Notes under the pieces: model-generated
Told to the model about the DNA's origin: nothing
The model's database searches: none
Seen by the model: only the letters and a program-made list of their open reading frames with translations
Program-made: the position numbers and the translations under genes
Shown here: piece after piece, positions 1-9,145 of the stretch
How positions within the stretch are numbered: position 1 is the stretch's first letter
Layout of the letters: every line of letters begins with the position of its first letter
DNA from: Rhodospirillales bacterium 70-18
GTDB lineage: Bacteria; Pseudomonadota; Alphaproteobacteria; Acetobacterales; Acetobacteraceae
Length of the DNA: 64,000 nucleotides
Assembly (NCBI GenBank): GCA_001899585.1
Contig: MKWE01000031.1
Span: forward strand, 416,390-480,389
Direction of reading: 5' to 3'

Positions 1-611
1 GGCACGGTCATCTGCTGGTTGGCGTCCACCATCAGCTTCACGTCCGGCCCCACCGCCTCGCGCAGCGCCCGCACGCGGGCCACGTCGCCGGCATGGTCGC
101 GGTTGCCGACGCGGGTCTTCATGGCGCGGAAGCCCTGGGCGCGGAAGGCGGCGGCCTCGGCCTGCAACTCGTCGATCGAGGACGACAGCCACAGCCCGCC
201 GCTGGCATAGACGGGAACGGCGGTGGTGACAGCGCCCAGCAGGCGCGAGACGTTCAGCCCGGCCGCCTTGCCGCGCAGATCCCACAGCGCGTTGTCCACC
301 CCCGCGAGCCCGACCATCGACACGCCGGCATGGCCGAGGAAGTTCAGTTCGCTCCAGGCGCGCTTGTAGAAGCCGCCGGCCAGCGTCGGGTCCAGGCCCA
401 GCACCAGCGGCTCCAGGCTGCGCACCATCTCGTGGATGACCGACAGGCGGCGGTTGTTGATGGAGAACACCAGCCCCTCGCCGGCCAGCCCCGCATCGGT
501 TTCGAGGGTGACCAGCACGCAATCGGCCGAGCGGATCTCGAAGATAGCCGACAGGATCGGGCGGGCCAGCGGCAGATGCACCACCTGGGTGCGCAGCGCG
601 GTGATCTTCAT
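1..611 (-). CDS. Enolase-superfamily sugar-acid dehydratase/cycloisomerase, 3' end cut by window edge
   Basis: About 203 N-terminal residues are visible; the reading frame is still open at base 1, so the C-terminal third of the barrel lies outside. The N-terminal capping domain (about residues 1-125) is followed by the start of the mandelate racemase/muconate lactonizing barrel. K165-T-R167 stands where the family has its K-x-K base motif, and D196 in MVDAN is the first magnesium ligand. Members dehydrate or isomerise sugar acids or lactones. It lies 12 bp downstream of a second, divergent paralogue on the same strand, so both are probably one operon. The exact substrate cannot be read because the remaining metal ligands are missing. 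The family call is firm; calling it a dehydratase is inference from the neighbours. Confidence 0.85.
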   Translation of the reverse strand, partial: MKITALRTQVVHLPLARPILSAIFEIRSADCVLVTLETDAGLAGEGLVFSINNRRLSVIHEMVRSLEPLVLGLDPTLAGGFYKRAWSELNFLGHAGVSMVGLAGVDNALWDLRGKAAGLNVSRLLGAVTTAVPVYASGGLWLSSSIDELQAEAAAFRAQGFRAMKTRVGNRDHAGDVARVRALREAVGPDVKLMVDANQQMTV

Positions 612-622
612 GGGGCGATCCT

Positions 623-1738
623 TCAGGCGCGGGTGACGGTGGGGGGGCTGACGGCGTAGCGCGCCAGGATGTCCATGTCCGGGTCGCGCCCCAGGCCGGG
701 GCCGTCGGGCACCGCCACGCGCCCGTCGCGGGCCAGCACGAGGTCGTGGTAGGGGCTGGCCTCAAGGTCGACGAACAACCGCTCGAACGGCTCGTGGGGG
801 GCCAGGCGGGCGTGCAGGTGCAGGCTGGCCAGGAAGCCGGGGCCGAAATAGGCGCAGTGCGGGATCAGCCGCACGCCCATCGCCTCGGCCAGGCCGGCGA
901 TTTTCAGCATCTCGGTGATGCCGCCGATCTTGGCGACGCTCGGCTGGGCGATGTCCAGCGCGCCGCGCTCGAAGGCCACCTTGAAGTCGTGCAGCCCGGC
1001 CGCGTTCTCGCCGGCGGCGATCGGCACGCCGCCCTCGCGCCGCACGCGGGCGAGGCCGGCGAAATCCTCCGGCGGCCAGACCGGCTCCTCCAGCCAGGTG
1101 AGGTCGCAGCCGCGCATGGCCCGCGCCATGGCGATCGCCTGGTCCGGGTTCCAGGGGCAGTTGGTGTCCACCATGATGCGCGGGCCCGGCCCGGCCGCGT
1201 CGCGCGCCGCGCGCACCGCCTCGGGGGTGATTTCGTGCAGCTTGATGTCGCCATAGCCGGCGGCGAGCGCGCGGCTGACGGCGCGGCCCACCTCGGCCGG
1301 GGCGCCGTAGCGCAGCAGGCTGGCATAGGCGGCATGGGTGGTGGGGGGTGCCGCCCCCAGCAGGCGCCACAGCGGCAGCCCGGCCGCCTTGCCGGCGATG
1401 TCCCACAGCGCCACGTCCAGCGCCGAGCGGGCGTAGAGGTGCGGCCCGTTGCGGCCGAACAGGTGCAGCATCTGGCCGATGCGGTGGTGCAGGCCGGCGA
1501 TGTCGCGCGCGTCCTGGCCCAGCAGCATGGGCGCCAGCTGGGTATCGATCGCGGCGCGGGTGGCCGGGCAGGTGGCGTGGCCGAAGCCCTCGCCCCAGCC
1601 TTCCAGCCCTTCGTCGGTGACCACGCGCAGCAGCAGCGTGTGCATCATGGTCCAGGACACGCCGATGAAGGCGACCGGGTCGATGCCCATGCTGAAGGGC
1701 ACGGCGATATGATGCGTTTCGACGGCGATGATTTTCAT
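623..1738 (-). CDS. Mandelate racemase/muconate lactonizing-type enolase-superfamily enzyme
   Basis: A full-length 371-residue member of the enolase superfamily, which abstracts a proton alpha to a carboxylate and usually dehydrates sugar acids. The capping domain covers about residues 1-125. The barrel carries K166-L-H168 on the second strand, and D191 (MVDTN), E217 (WLEEP) and E244 (AAGEN) as the magnesium ligands. A histidine in the late RLIPH segment may be the second base. It is followed after 11 bp by another enolase-superfamily gene and preceded by an SDR on the same strand; a Dpp-type importer is divergent. This suggests catabolism of an imported sugar acid such as a fuconate-, galactarate- or rhamnonate-like compound. 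Substrate specificity cannot be fixed from sequence. Confidence 0.88.
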   Translation of the reverse strand: MKIIAVETHHIAVPFSMGIDPVAFIGVSWTMMHTLLLRVVTDEGLEGWGEGFGHATCPATRAAIDTQLAPMLLGQDARDIAGLHHRIGQMLHLFGRNGPHLYARSALDVALWDIAGKAAGLPLWRLLGAAPPTTHAAYASLLRYGAPAEVGRAVSRALAAGYGDIKLHEITPEAVRAARDAAGPGPRIMVDTNCPWNPDQAIAMARAMRGCDLTWLEEPVWPPEDFAGLARVRREGGVPIAAGENAAGLHDFKVAFERGALDIAQPSVAKIGGITEMLKIAGLAEAMGVRLIPHCAYFGPGFLASLHLHARLAPHEPFERLFVDLEASPYHDLVLARDGRVAVPDGPGLGRDPDMDILARYAVSPPTVTRA

Positions 1739-1775
1739 GTCGTTTCCCCCGGAAGAGCGATATGTGACTCAGTAA

Positions 1776-1836
1776 AGCGAATAAAGTTTTTTTGTTTCTT
1801 TGTTTTCAAACAAAGAAATGCTGTTCTTTTTTGAAA
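1776..1836. repeat. Two-hairpin intergenic repeat, degenerate copy 1
   Basis: The A+T-rich block contains an 11-bp perfect stem (1795-1805 with 1808-1818, TC loop). Read on the minus strand it is followed by CAAAAAAACTTTATTCGCT, the same core found beside the hairpins at 44.6, 46.0 and 49.9 kb. The second hairpin is decayed (GTTCTTTTTTGAAAA remains at 1822-1836). It lies between two co-directional minus-strand genes and could attenuate or stabilise the transcript. Confidence 0.7.
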
Positions 1837-1854
1837 ATCCAAACCACCATCCGT

Positions 1855-2640
1855 TCAAGTATTGCTCGGCGGCTGGTAAGTGCCGATCGAATTGCCGCCG
1901 TCCACGCTGACCACGGCGCCGGTGACATAGGAGGTGGCCCTGGAGCACATGAACAGCACCATCTGCGGCGTGTCCTCCGGCCCCGAGTTGCGGCCCAGCG
2001 GGATGCGCGCGGTCATCCGCTCCACGTAGTCCGGCGGCAGCTGGCTGAAATCGCTGCCCGGGGCGAAACCCGGCTCCACCACGTTCACCCGGATGCGGTT
2101 GGGGGCGAGTTCCAACGCCTGGCCCTTGGACAGCCGCTCCAGCGCGGTCTTGGACATGCAGTAGGTGACCGAGCCGAACGGCATCTGCCGCGCCGCGCCC
2201 GAGCCGATATTGACCATCGCGCCCTGCACCCCGCGCTCGACCATCAGCCGCGCCATCGCCTGCACCACCAGGAAGGGCGCGCGGACGTTGACGCTCATGA
2301 TGCGGTCGAACTCGGCCTCCGCCAGGTCGATCAGCGGGCCGGTGCGGGGGTAGACGCCGGCGTTGTTCACCACGATGTCCGGCGCACCCCACTCGGCGGC
2401 GACCAGCAGCGCCAGTTCGCGGATGGAGCCGGACTCGGTGAGGTCGGTGCCGTGCAGCAGCGTGGTGGCGGGGTCCAGGCCCAGCCGGGCCACCACCTCG
2501 TCCAGCTTCTCGCGGCGCATGTCCGACAGGCACAGCACCGCGCCCTCCCGCGCGAAGGCGGCGGCGATCCAGGCGCCGTAGATGCCGGCGGCGCCGGTGA
2601 CGAGCACCTTTTTTCCTTTGAATTCGCCGTCGTAGTTCAT
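1855..2640 (-). CDS. Short-chain dehydrogenase/reductase (SDR)
   Basis: A 261-residue classical SDR that oxidises or reduces a hydroxyl/keto group with NAD(P). Visible are the nucleotide-binding TGAAGIYG (15-22), NNAG (92-95), catalytic S147 and Y160-x3-K164, and a C-terminal VDGG segment typical of FabG-like SDRs. The frame is open further upstream to base 2919, but the start at 2640 is chosen because the Rossmann fold begins there and the upstream stretch has no family sequence. It precedes the enolase-type genes in the same direction and is divergent from the importer. It may be the 2-keto-3-deoxy-acid dehydrogenase of the pathway; that role is inference. Confidence 0.88.
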   Translation of the reverse strand: MNYDGEFKGKKVLVTGAAGIYGAWIAAAFAREGAVLCLSDMRREKLDEVVARLGLDPATTLLHGTDLTESGSIRELALLVAAEWGAPDIVVNNAGVYPRTGPLIDLAEAEFDRIMSVNVRAPFLVVQAMARLMVERGVQGAMVNIGSGAARQMPFGSVTYCMSKTALERLSKGQALELAPNRIRVNVVEPGFAPGSDFSQLPPDYVERMTARIPLGRNSGPEDTPQMVLFMCSRATSYVTGAVVSVDGGNSIGTYQPPSNT

Positions 2641-2764
2641 CCCCGCCACCCCCGCCGCTCGGCCCGGACGAAGGCCAGGGCTTGTGAATCCCATCTCACT
2701 GCCGACGGGCGGGGCGGTCAATGCCGCTTGTCGGGCGCGCAATGGCACCATAGTGTGCCGCCCG

Positions 2765-3682
2765 ATGTTGAAATTCCTCGCCCGTCGCGCCCTGCTCGCG
2801 CTGCTCGTCATGCTGACCGTGCTGACGATCAGCTTCGGCCTCACGCGCCTGTCCGGCGACCTGGCGATCTCCATCGCCGGGCCGCAGGCGACGCAGCAGG
2901 ACGTGGAGATGATCCGCAAGGCATACGGGCTGGACCGGCCGCTGCCGGTGCAGTTCGCCAGCTGGGTGGTCTCGGCGGCCTCCGGCGACCTCGGCCGGTC
3001 GTACCTGTATCACGAGCAGGCGGCGACGCTGATCAAGGCGCGGCTGCCGATCACCCTCACGCTCGGGCTGTGCGGGCTGGCGATCGCGCTGGTGGTGGCC
3101 ATTCCGCTGGGCATCCTGGCGGCGATGCGCGAGGGCTCGTTGCTGGACCGCGCCATCATGCTGATCGCGGTGGTCGGGCAGGCGATGCCGAGCTTCTGGC
3201 TGGGGCTGGTGCTGATCATCACCTTCGGGCTGCAACTGGGCTGGCTGCCGGTCTCCGGCAACGACGACTGGCGCGGCTACGTGCTGCCCTCCATCGTGCT
3301 GGCGTTCTCTGCGATCCCCAGCCTGATGCGGCTCACCCGCAGCGGCATGGTGGATGCGCTGGCGTCCGACTACATCCGCACCGCGCGCGCCAAGGGGCTG
3401 AGCCGGGCGGCGATCGTGCTGAAGCACGCGCTGCGCAACGCGGCGATGCCGGTGGTGGCGATCTCGGCGGTGCAGCTCGGCTTCATGCTGTCCGGCTCGA
3501 TCGTGATCGAGTCGGTGTTCGCGCTGCCGGGGGTGGGGTATCTGGGCTGGGAGTCGATCAGCAAGAACGACTTCCCGGTGGTGCAGGCCGTGGTGCTGTT
3601 CCTCGCGGTCATCTTCATCCTGCTGACCCTGCTGGCGGACCTGCTGAACGCGGCGCTCGACCCGCGGCTGCGCGCGTCATGA
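2765..3682 (+). CDS. Dpp/Opp-type ABC transporter permease, DppB-like
   Basis: A 305-residue inner-membrane permease of the peptide/nickel importer family with an N-terminal transmembrane helix, a periplasmic loop, and a block of five further helices. The cytoplasmic EAA coupling loop (RTARAKGLSRAAIVLKHALR) docks the ATPase. The start at 2765 fits the family's usual N-terminus; a longer frame upstream has no family sequence. The stop overlaps the next gene's start (ATGA), so it is the first gene of a coupled operon of permease, permease, ATPase, ATPase. Such importers carry dipeptides but also sugar-acid oligomers and opines; catabolic enzymes on both sides favour a non-peptide substrate here, which is inference. 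Confidence 0.93.
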   Translation: MLKFLARRALLALLVMLTVLTISFGLTRLSGDLAISIAGPQATQQDVEMIRKAYGLDRPLPVQFASWVVSAASGDLGRSYLYHEQAATLIKARLPITLTLGLCGLAIALVVAIPLGILAAMREGSLLDRAIMLIAVVGQAMPSFWLGLVLIITFGLQLGWLPVSGNDDWRGYVLPSIVLAFSAIPSLMRLTRSGMVDALASDYIRTARAKGLSRAAIVLKHALRNAAMPVVAISAVQLGFMLSGSIVIESVFALPGVGYLGWESISKNDFPVVQAVVLFLAVIFILLTLLADLLNAALDPRLRAS

Positions 3683-4521
3683 GGCGGTTCGCTTCGTTGC
3701 GCATGGCCTCGGCCGGGCTGGGGGCGCTGATCGTGCTGGTGGTGCTGATCGCCGCCATCTTCGCGCCGCTGCTGGTGCCGCACGACCCGTTCGCCCAGGA
3801 CCTCAACGCGCGCATGGTGCCCCCCGTCTGGATGACCGGCGGCGGGCCTGACCACCTGCTCGGCACCGACCAGCTCGGGCGGGACTATCTCTCGCGGCTG
3901 ATCTACGGCGCGCGCATCTCCATGCTGATCGGGGTCGCCACCGTCATCACCTCCGGGCTGATCGGCATCACGCTGGGCGTGCTGGGCGGATTTTTCGGCG
4001 GCCGGGTGGACGATGTGGTGATGTTCCTGATCACCGCGCGGCTGTCGATCCCGCTGATCCTGGTGGCGCTGGCCGTGGTGGGGCTGGTCGGCAGTTCGCT
4101 GACCGTGGTGGTGATGACGCTCGGCCTGCTGCTGTGGGACCGCTTCGCGGTGGTGGCGCGCACCACCACCATGCAGGTGCGCACGCTGGACTATATCGCC
4201 GCCGCCTGGGCCGCCGGCTGCTCGCGCAGCTACATCCTGCTGCGCGAGGTGATTCCCAACATCGTGCACCACCTGGTGGTGGTGGCGACGCTGGAGATGG
4301 CGCTGGCGATCCTGCTGGAGGCCGCCCTGTCGTTCCTCGGCCTCGGCGTGCCGCCGCCGCTGCCGTCCTGGGGGCTGATGATCAGCGAGGCCAAGGACTA
4401 CATGTATTTCTCCCCCTGGGTCATCATGGTGCCCGGCGTGGCGCTGTTCGTGCTCGTGCTCGGGATCAACCTGCTGGGCGACGGCCTGCGCGACATGCTG
4501 GGGGCGACGCGGGACGCATGA
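3679..4521 (+). CDS. Dpp/Opp-type ABC transporter permease, DppC-like
   Basis: A 280-residue second permease subunit that forms the translocation pore with the DppB-like protein. It has the DppC pattern: an N-terminal helix (about 10-33), the conserved HxLGTDxLGRD segment (HLLGTDQLGRD, about 57-67), then five hydrophobic segments with an EAA loop (AAWAAGCSRSYILLREVIPN). The ATG overlaps the stop of the upstream permease by four bases, and its own TGA overlaps the next ATG in the same way, so translation is probably coupled along the operon. Confidence 0.93.
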   Translation: MRRFASLRMASAGLGALIVLVVLIAAIFAPLLVPHDPFAQDLNARMVPPVWMTGGGPDHLLGTDQLGRDYLSRLIYGARISMLIGVATVITSGLIGITLGVLGGFFGGRVDDVVMFLITARLSIPLILVALAVVGLVGSSLTVVVMTLGLLLWDRFAVVARTTTMQVRTLDYIAAAWAAGCSRSYILLREVIPNIVHHLVVVATLEMALAILLEAALSFLGLGVPPPLPSWGLMISEAKDYMYFSPWVIMVPGVALFVLVLGINLLGDGLRDMLGATRDA

Positions 4522-5519
4522 GCGGCCAGGCACCCCATCCCGCCCCCATCCTGGCGGTCGAGGGCCTGCGCGTGCGCTTCGGCGGCGGCACGCAGGCGGT
4601 ACGTGGCATCTCGCTCGCGGTCAATCGCGGCGAGACGCATTGCCTGGTGGGCGAATCCGGCTGCGGCAAGTCGGTGTCGGCGCTCGCGGTGATGAACCTG
4701 CTGGCCCGTGGCGCCACCCGCTCGGCCGACCGCCTGGCGTTCGACGGCACCGACCTGCTGCCGCTGTCCGAGCGCCAGATGGCCCGGCTGCGCGGCGACA
4801 AGATGGCGATGATCTTCCAGGAACCGATGACCAGCCTGAACCCCGCCTACACCGTCGGCTCGCAGATGGCCGAGGTGCGGCAGCGCCACCGTGGCGGCAC
4901 CCGCGCGGCGGCGCTGGACCGGGCGGCCGAATTGCTGGCCAAGGTCGGCATCACCGCCCCTGGTCTGCGGCTGGCGCAATACCCGCACCAGCTGTCCGGC
5001 GGCCTGCGCCAGCGGGTGATGATCGCCATGGCGCTGATGTGCGACCCGCAATTGCTGATCGCCGACGAGCCGACCACGGCGCTGGACGTGACCGTGCAGG
5101 CGCAGATCCTGCGGCTGCTGCTGGACCTGCAGCGCGAACTGGGGCTGGCCATCCTGCTGATCACCCACGATCTCGGCATCGTCGCCCGCATGGCCCACCG
5201 GGTCAGCGTGATGTATGCCGGCCGGGTGGTGGAGCACGCCACCGCCGCCGAGCTGTTCGCCGCCCCCACCCATCCCTACACGCACGGCCTGCTGGACTGC
5301 GTGCCGGTGCCCGGCCGCACCCGGCGCGACGTGCCGCTGGGCAGCATCCCCGGCACCGTGCCGCGCATCACCGCGGGCTTCACCGGCTGCGCCTTCCGCG
5401 AGCGCTGCGCCCACGCCATGCCGGTCTGCGCCGGCGAGGTGCCGCTGCGCGAGCGCGTGCCCGGCCATGCCTATGAATGCTTCCTGCCGGCCGACTGGCC
5501 GCAGCGGAGCGCGGCATGA
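4518..5519 (+). CDS. Dpp/Opp-type ABC transporter ATP-binding protein, DppD-like
   Basis: A 333-residue ATPase that powers import. It has Walker A GESGCGKS, a Q-loop ([12 protein letters not shown]), a signature motif LSGGLRQRV (one residue off canonical LSGGQ), Walker [13 protein letters not shown] and the switch histidine in LITHDLG. The C-terminal extension with spaced cysteines ([15 protein letters not shown]) is the oligopeptide/dipeptide-type tail, which in some members binds an iron-sulfur cluster. It sits between the second permease and the DppF-like ATPase, with four-base ATGA overlaps at both ends. The longer upstream frame is antisense or overlapping shadow of the permease gene. 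Confidence 0.93.
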   Translation: MSGQAPHPAPILAVEGLRVRFGGGTQAVRGISLAVNRGETHCLVGESGCGKSVSALAVMNLLARGATRSADRLAFDGTDLLPLSERQMARLRGDKMAMIFQEPMTSLNPAYTVGSQMAEVRQRHRGGTRAAALDRAAELLAKVGITAPGLRLAQYPHQLSGGLRQRVMIAMALMCDPQLLIADEPTTALDVTVQAQILRLLLDLQRELGLAILLITHDLGIVARMAHRVSVMYAGRVVEHATAAELFAAPTHPYTHGLLDCVPVPGRTRRDVPLGSIPGTVPRITAGFTGCAFRERCAHAMPVCAGEVPLRERVPGHAYECFLPADWPQRSAA

Positions 5520-6472
5520 GCGGCGCCCCCCCCCCCGCGATCGAAATCCGCGACGTCGCCAAGATCTTCCGGCAGGGCACCGGCGCCTTCTCGGCCGCCC
5601 GCTTCGTGCGCGCGGTGGACGGCGTGTCCTTCGCGGTGCCGGCCGGCGGCTGCTTCGGCGTGGTCGGCGAGTCCGGCTGCGGCAAGTCCACCCTGGCGCG
5701 GCTGATCCTCGGCCTGCACCCGCCCAGTTCCGGCGACATCCTGGTGGATGGCCGGCGCCTCGCCGACATGGACCGGCGCGAACGCGCCCGGCTGATCCAG
5801 CCGGTGTTCCAGGACCCGTTCTCCTCGCTGAACCCCCGCCGCGCCATCCGCGACATCGTCGGCCTGCCGTTGGCCGCCCAGGGCATCGGCCGCGCCGAGC
5901 GCGAGCGCCGCGTGGTGGAGATGCTGGAGCGGGTCGGCCTCACCGCCGAGATGGCCGGCCGCCTGCCGGCCCAGCTCTCCGGCGGCCAGCGCCAGCGCGT
6001 GGCGATCGCCCGCGCGCTGATCCTGCGGCCGCGCATCGTGGTGTGCGACGAGCCGACCAGCGCGCTCGACGTGTCGGTGCAGGCACAGATCCTCAACCTG
6101 CTGGCCGAATTGCGGCGCGAACTGGGGCTGACCCTGCTGTTCATCAGCCATAACCTGGCCGTGGTGGAGCATATCTGCGACGAGGTCGCGGTGATGTATC
6201 TTGGCCGGGTGGTGGAGCGCGCGGCGACCGAGAAATTGTTCCACGCGGCGGCGCACCCCTATACGCGCGCGCTGCTGGCCTCGGTGCTGACGCCCGAGCC
6301 GGGGCTGGGCATCCCGGATGTCGGCCTGGGCGACACCTACCCGGACCCGGCCAACGTGCCGCCGGGCTGCCGCTTCCACCCGCGCTGCCCGATCGCGGTG
6401 GAACGCTGCCGCAGCGAGACGCCGCTGCCGCGGATGGTGGACGGACGGCAGGTGGAGTGCCTGCTGGCCTGA
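5516..6472 (+). CDS. Dpp/Opp-type ABC transporter ATP-binding protein, DppF-like
   Basis: A 318-residue second ATPase, partner of the DppD-like subunit. Walker A is GESGCGKS, the signature is LSGGQRQRV, Walker B is [12 protein letters not shown], the H-loop is FISHNLAV, and the C-terminus holds the CRFHPRCP cysteine tail. The start codon overlaps the upstream stop (ATGA). Directly after the fourth codon is an uninterrupted run of 11 cytosines (5526-5536) encoding part of GAPPPA. Slippage in this tract would shift the frame before the ATPase domain, so expression could vary between cells; no evidence beyond the tract supports that. Confidence 0.93.
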   Translation: MSGAPPPAIEIRDVAKIFRQGTGAFSAARFVRAVDGVSFAVPAGGCFGVVGESGCGKSTLARLILGLHPPSSGDILVDGRRLADMDRRERARLIQPVFQDPFSSLNPRRAIRDIVGLPLAAQGIGRAERERRVVEMLERVGLTAEMAGRLPAQLSGGQRQRVAIARALILRPRIVVCDEPTSALDVSVQAQILNLLAELRRELGLTLLFISHNLAVVEHICDEVAVMYLGRVVERAATEKLFHAAAHPYTRALLASVLTPEPGLGIPDVGLGDTYPDPANVPPGCRFHPRCPIAVERCRSETPLPRMVDGRQVECLLA

Positions 6473-6544
6473 CGCCGCGACCATGCGGAAAGCAAGGCGG
6501 GGCCAAGCCCGGCCGGCTGGTTTCGCTCAGCCCCCTGGCTTCGC

Positions 6545-7453
6545 TCAGCCCTCCGGCTGGATGGTCACCGACAGCGTCCCGATCCCCTCGATCGCCGCAT
6601 CCAGCCGGTCGCCCACCGACAGGAATGTCCCCTTCGGCGCGCCCACGCCGGCCGGCGTGCCGGTCAGCACCACGTCGCCAGGATCGAGCGTCATGATGCG
6701 CGACAGCGTGGCGATCTGCTCGGCGATCGAGAAGATCATGCCGGAACTGCGGGCATCCTGCTTCACCACCCCGTTCACGGAAAGGCGCAGCCCAAGGTCC
6801 TGGGGATCGGCCAGCCCGCCCGCCGGCACCAGGCGCGGACCCATCGGGCAGCAGGTGTCGTGCGCCTTCCCCGCCACCCAATCCAGCTTGTAGAACGTCT
6901 CCGGCGCGCGGTTGAAATCGCGCGCCGAGATGTCGATCGCCACCGTGTAGGCGGCGACATGGGCCAGCGCATCCGCCACCGCCACGTTGCGCGCGGTGGT
7001 GCCGATCACCGCGGCAAGCTCGATCTCCCAATCCATGGCGCTGGTGCCGATCGGCTTGCGCACCGTCGGGCCGGGACCGACCACGGCGTTGCGCGGCGGC
7101 TTGAAAAAGAAGAACAGGCGCTGCGCCTCCTTGCGGAGGTCCTGCACGCCCATCTCGGCGCAATGGTCGTAGTAGTTGGCGCCGGCGCACAGCACCTTGC
7201 CGGGATAGAGCAGCGGCGCCAGCACCGGCAAGCCGGCTGGCAGGCCCAGCTGGGGCAAGCTCGGGGGCAACGCCGGCGGCAGCGCGCCGCCGGCGGCCGC
7301 TTGCAGATGCGCGTGCCAGCGGGGCCAGTCGGCGAACAGCCCGGCCACGCTGTCCGGCGCGCCGAGGGCGACGAGCGGGACCAGCGCGCCGTCCCGCTCC
7401 AGGCAGCCGGTCGGTCGCCCCTCATGGGCGACCGTCACAAGGCTCCAGCTCAC
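6545..7453 (-). CDS. Fumarylacetoacetate hydrolase (FAH) family protein
   Basis: A 302-residue FAH-superfamily enzyme. The family cleaves C-C bonds of 2,4-diketo acids or hydrates/decarboxylates related acids using a divalent metal. The metal-binding E-x-E is in MDWEIELAAVIG, the C-terminal fold signature is LTGTPAGVGAPKG, and the N-terminal lobe is the short arm typical of the family. Its start codon overlaps the stop of the upstream solute-binding protein by four bases, so uptake and cleavage are translationally linked. In the context of the enolase-type dehydratases and SDR it fits a 2,4-diketo-3-deoxy-sugar-acid hydrolase yielding pyruvate and a hydroxy acid. The substrate is inferred. 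Confidence 0.88.
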   Translation of the reverse strand: MSWSLVTVAHEGRPTGCLERDGALVPLVALGAPDSVAGLFADWPRWHAHLQAAAGGALPPALPPSLPQLGLPAGLPVLAPLLYPGKVLCAGANYYDHCAEMGVQDLRKEAQRLFFFFKPPRNAVVGPGPTVRKPIGTSAMDWEIELAAVIGTTARNVAVADALAHVAAYTVAIDISARDFNRAPETFYKLDWVAGKAHDTCCPMGPRLVPAGGLADPQDLGLRLSVNGVVKQDARSSGMIFSIAEQIATLSRIMTLDPGDVVLTGTPAGVGAPKGTFLSVGDRLDAAIEGIGTLSVTIQPEG

Positions 7454-8982
7454 TTCCAGCTGGACAGGTAGAAGCGCGGCAGTTCGTCCGGATACGGCTT
7501 GAAGTTGAGCGTGCGGGAGATGCCGTAGGTGTTCACGTAGGTGTTCATCGGCAGGAAATACGCCTGCTCGGAGATGATGTGGATCGCCTCGCTGTAGAAC
7601 TTGCGCCGCTCATCCGGGTTGGTGCTGCTGCCGCCCTGCTCGATCAGCGTCTTCACCTTCTCGTCGTGGCTGTAGTCGCTGGCGCTGCCGGTCAGGAAGA
7701 ACGGCAGGAAGGCCGAGACGTCGTTGATCGAATAGCTGCCCCACGACCCCATGTTCATGGGCGAGGTGCCTTCCAGGTTGCGCTTGACCACGGCGCCCAC
7801 CTGCAACTGGCTGATGCGCGCGTTGATGCCCACCGCCTTGAGGTAGTTCTGCACCGCGCCGTTCCATTGCGGCAGCACGTAGCTCACCAGCTCGGTGTCG
7901 AAGCCGTTCGGGTAGCCGGCTTCGGCCAGCAGCTTCTTGGCCTTGGCGGGGTCGTAGTCGTATTTCACCGCAGCCGCACCGTCGCAGCCGAACTGGGTGG
8001 GGAAGCACAGCGCATCGGGCACGCGCGAGCCGCCCTGTACCAACTGCTTGGCGAAGGTCTGCCGGTCGATCGCGTAGGAGATCGCCTGGCGCACCTTCTG
8101 CTTGGTCAGCGGGTTGTCCTTGCCGGTGCGCCCGGCGGCGTCGAACTGGATGTAGCCGACGCGCATGCTCTCGGCCCGCATCGCCTGCAGCGTGGGCACG
8201 CGGTTGATGTTGTCGAACACGTCGGGGGTGAAGTTCCAGATCCAGTCGGCCCGCCCGCCCAGCAACTCGTTCAGCTCGGTGGTGGCGTCGGCGACCTCGT
8301 GGATGGAGATGTTCTTGATCGCCGGGCGGCCCTTCGGGCTGTCGGCGTAGTAGCCGTCGAACCGCTCCAGGTTGATCTGGCTGACGCCGTCCACCTTGGT
8401 GATCATGTACGGCCCGGCGCCCACCGGCTTCTTGTCATAGGCGTCGTGGCCCACCTTCTCGCGATAGGCCTGCGGCATGATCGGCAGCACCATCGCCAGG
8501 TATTCCAGTGCGGCGGGGAACACGCGCTTCAGCTTCACTCGGACGGTGTATTCGTCCACCTTCTCGGCGCCGGCCATCCAGATGAAGTTGCTGGGGACCG
8601 AGACCTGCTTGTCCGTCAGGATGCTGTTGAAGGTATAGACCACGTCGTCGGCGGTGAACGGGCTGCCGTCGTGGAATTTGACGCCCTTGCGCAGCTGGAA
8701 TTCCAGCGTGGTGTCGTCGATGTATTTCCACGACGTGGCCAGCAGCGGCTTGATCGCGAAGGTCTCGGGGTCGCGATACACCAGCCCGTCGAAGGTCTGG
8801 TGCGCCAGCACCAGGCCGGTGCGCAGCTGGTTGTAGTACGGATTGACGTTGGGAATGGCGTCGCGCCAAGTGATCCGCAGCGTGTCGGCGGCCTTCTGGG
8901 CGTGCGCCGGGGTCGCCGTCAGCGCCGCCGCGAGCAGCAGCCCGCCGAGCCCGAGGCCCTTCAGCAATTGTGTTCCGCGCAT
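7450..8982 (-). CDS. ABC transporter substrate-binding protein, family 5 (DppA/OppA type)
   Basis: A 510-residue periplasmic ligand-binding protein. The N-terminal Sec signal (positive residues, about 20 hydrophobic residues, then ATPAHAQ with predicted cleavage after AHA near residue 28) is followed by the SBP_bac_5 fold. The conserved segment LRKGVKFHDGSPFTADDVVY (about 98-117) is diagnostic. It should deliver ligand to the importer encoded at 2.8-6.5 kb, although it is on the opposite strand and joined by a four-base overlap to a catabolic hydrolase gene. Pairing with an FAH enzyme rather than peptidases argues that the ligand is an organic or sugar acid. Confidence 0.93.
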   Translation of the reverse strand: MRGTQLLKGLGLGGLLLAAALTATPAHAQKAADTLRITWRDAIPNVNPYYNQLRTGLVLAHQTFDGLVYRDPETFAIKPLLATSWKYIDDTTLEFQLRKGVKFHDGSPFTADDVVYTFNSILTDKQVSVPSNFIWMAGAEKVDEYTVRVKLKRVFPAALEYLAMVLPIMPQAYREKVGHDAYDKKPVGAGPYMITKVDGVSQINLERFDGYYADSPKGRPAIKNISIHEVADATTELNELLGGRADWIWNFTPDVFDNINRVPTLQAMRAESMRVGYIQFDAAGRTGKDNPLTKQKVRQAISYAIDRQTFAKQLVQGGSRVPDALCFPTQFGCDGAAAVKYDYDPAKAKKLLAEAGYPNGFDTELVSYVLPQWNGAVQNYLKAVGINARISQLQVGAVVKRNLEGTSPMNMGSWGSYSINDVSAFLPFFLTGSASDYSHDEKVKTLIEQGGSSTNPDERRKFYSEAIHIISEQAYFLPMNTYVNTYGISRTLNFKPYPDELPRFYLSSWK

Positions 8983-9145
8983 CCCACGTCCCCCCTGAAT
9001 TGGTCAGGACCGAACGGTAGACACCGAACGATCCGGGGGCAAGACGCAGAAATCGAACGAAACGTTGCGGGAAATTAGCAATATCGGACACATCCGGCCC
9101 GGCGCGCGGGGCGCACCGGGGCCGGGCGTGCCCTCAGACCTGGAA

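Noticed and set aside
746..1834. Long plus-strand frame opposite the enolase gene
   Set aside because: Gln/Gly/Ala/Arg/His-rich translation typical of antisense frames in GC-rich DNA.
1792..4521. A 909-codon open frame running through the SDR and both permeases
   Set aside because: Only its last 280 codons (from 3679) match a family; the rest is an antisense/off-frame artefact of high GC.
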